Source: Acidimicrobiales bacterium
GTDB lineage: Bacteria > Actinomycetota > Acidimicrobiia > Acidimicrobiales > JABEUL01
Length of the DNA: 6,048 nt
Reading direction: 5' to 3'
Assembly: GCA_027451605.1 (NCBI GenBank)
Contig: DAIDJA010000121.1
Location: 1 to 6,048 of the forward strand
The stretch's first letter is position 1. Every line of letters starts with the position of its first letter. Positions 5,628-6,048 of this stretch are shown piece after piece. The notes below the pieces were generated by a model. It made no database searches, was not told the DNA's origin, and saw only the letters and a list, made by a program, of their open reading frames with translations. A program made the position numbers and the translations under genes.

Positions 5628-6048
5628 ATGGCTCAATATAAAATAGATGTTTCGGGTAAAACCGCTACAGAAAAAAGACCGTTTTTTCCACTGCGGGGTC
5701 AAAATCGGGTTATCGTAACGGTCGTGGTGTTGATACTGATAGTTGCCGCCCTTTATTTTTCTCCAAAGCTTGCGGCCACGCAGACGACAACCGTTAACTT
5801 TACGGCTAATGGACCGACTGCTAATCTTATTTTTCAGCCGGGAAAGACCGTTGGGGGGGTTGAGTGTGGTCAGGGAGTTAGGCAGGTCCCGTTTTCCAAA
5901 TATTCCCCTTGGTGCGAACCTGTTTGGCACGGAAATAATGGAGGAGCAACCTATAACGGAGTTACCTCTAAAACTATCACGATCGACTATCGGGAGGCTT
6001 CTTCCGGCGACCTAAACTTAGCCTATTCGATAATTCCTAAAGAGATCA
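5628..6048 (+). CDS. Membrane-anchored LivK-type substrate-binding protein, N-terminal part
   Basis: The first 140 residues of a protein that continues past the right edge. A short cytoplasmic, basic N terminus (1-27) is followed by one hydrophobic segment (about 28-43, RVIVTVVVLILIVAALYF) and then a polar extracellular region. The sequence GVECGQGVRQVPFSKYSP (77-94), C96, NNGGATYNGVTSKTITIDYR (103-122) recalls the start of branched-chain-amino-acid-type (LivK/Peripla_BP) binding proteins found in actinobacteria such as Acidimicrobiia; this is from memory of the pattern. C80 and C96 may form a disulfide. There is no lipobox cysteine, so anchoring by an uncleaved helix is inferred. ATG at 5628 follows an in-frame TAG at 5625 and has AAGGAG at 5611-5616 with an 11-base spacer. 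Transported solute unknown; the fold's core is outside the window. Confidence 0.6.
   Translation, partial: MAQYKIDVSGKTATEKRPFFPLRGQNRVIVTVVVLILIVAALYFSPKLAATQTTTVNFTANGPTANLIFQPGKTVGGVECGQGVRQVPFSKYSPWCEPVWHGNNGGATYNGVTSKTITIDYREASSGDLNLAYSIIPKEI

Noticed and set aside
5743..6015. 90-codon plus-strand frame overlapping the last gene
   Set aside because: It is an out-of-frame shadow of the binding-protein gene, which has the ribosome site, membrane helix and family-like motifs.

Overview
The window looks like chromosomal DNA of a low-GC actinobacterium. The strongest clue is a complete WhiB-type iron-sulfur regulator (2436-2687), a family essentially confined to Actinobacteria and their phages. 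A galU gene flanked by a molybdopterin gene (moaC) and an FmdB-type zinc-ribbon gene also recalls actinobacterial gene order. The last, partial gene resembles membrane-anchored LivK-type substrate-binding proteins that I associate with Acidimicrobiia-like lineages. Together with AT-rich intergenic DNA this suggests an aquatic, streamlined actinobacterium, but the taxonomic placement is inference.

Layout: positions 1-1341 carry two minus-strand genes, moaC (5' part only, running off the left edge) and galU. A 197-base divergent spacer with a 16-bp perfect palindrome separates galU from a plus-strand fmdB-like gene (1539-1901). A 534-base, very AT-rich spacer with several inverted and direct repeats follows, then whiB (2436-2687) and a clear Rho-independent terminator (2777-2807). 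After a second hairpin at 2829-2859, an acyl-CoA dehydrogenase (3034-4203) and trpD (4204-5259) form a tightly coupled pair with no intervening base. A further 368-base spacer holds a TTGACA box and a palindrome, and leads into a truncated gene for an N-terminally anchored extracellular binding protein (5628 to the right edge).

The genes cover separate housekeeping tasks: molybdenum cofactor synthesis (moaC), UDP-glucose supply (galU), a possible proteostasis or regulatory zinc-ribbon protein (fmdB-like), redox-responsive transcription control (whiB), acyl-CoA oxidation, tryptophan synthesis (trpD) and solute uptake. I saw no mobile element, CRISPR array, tRNA, rRNA, toxin-antitoxin pair or defence cassette, and no convincing undescribed system. 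The most notable signals are candidate operators and leader hairpins in the spacers, and the acyl-CoA dehydrogenase-trpD coupling.
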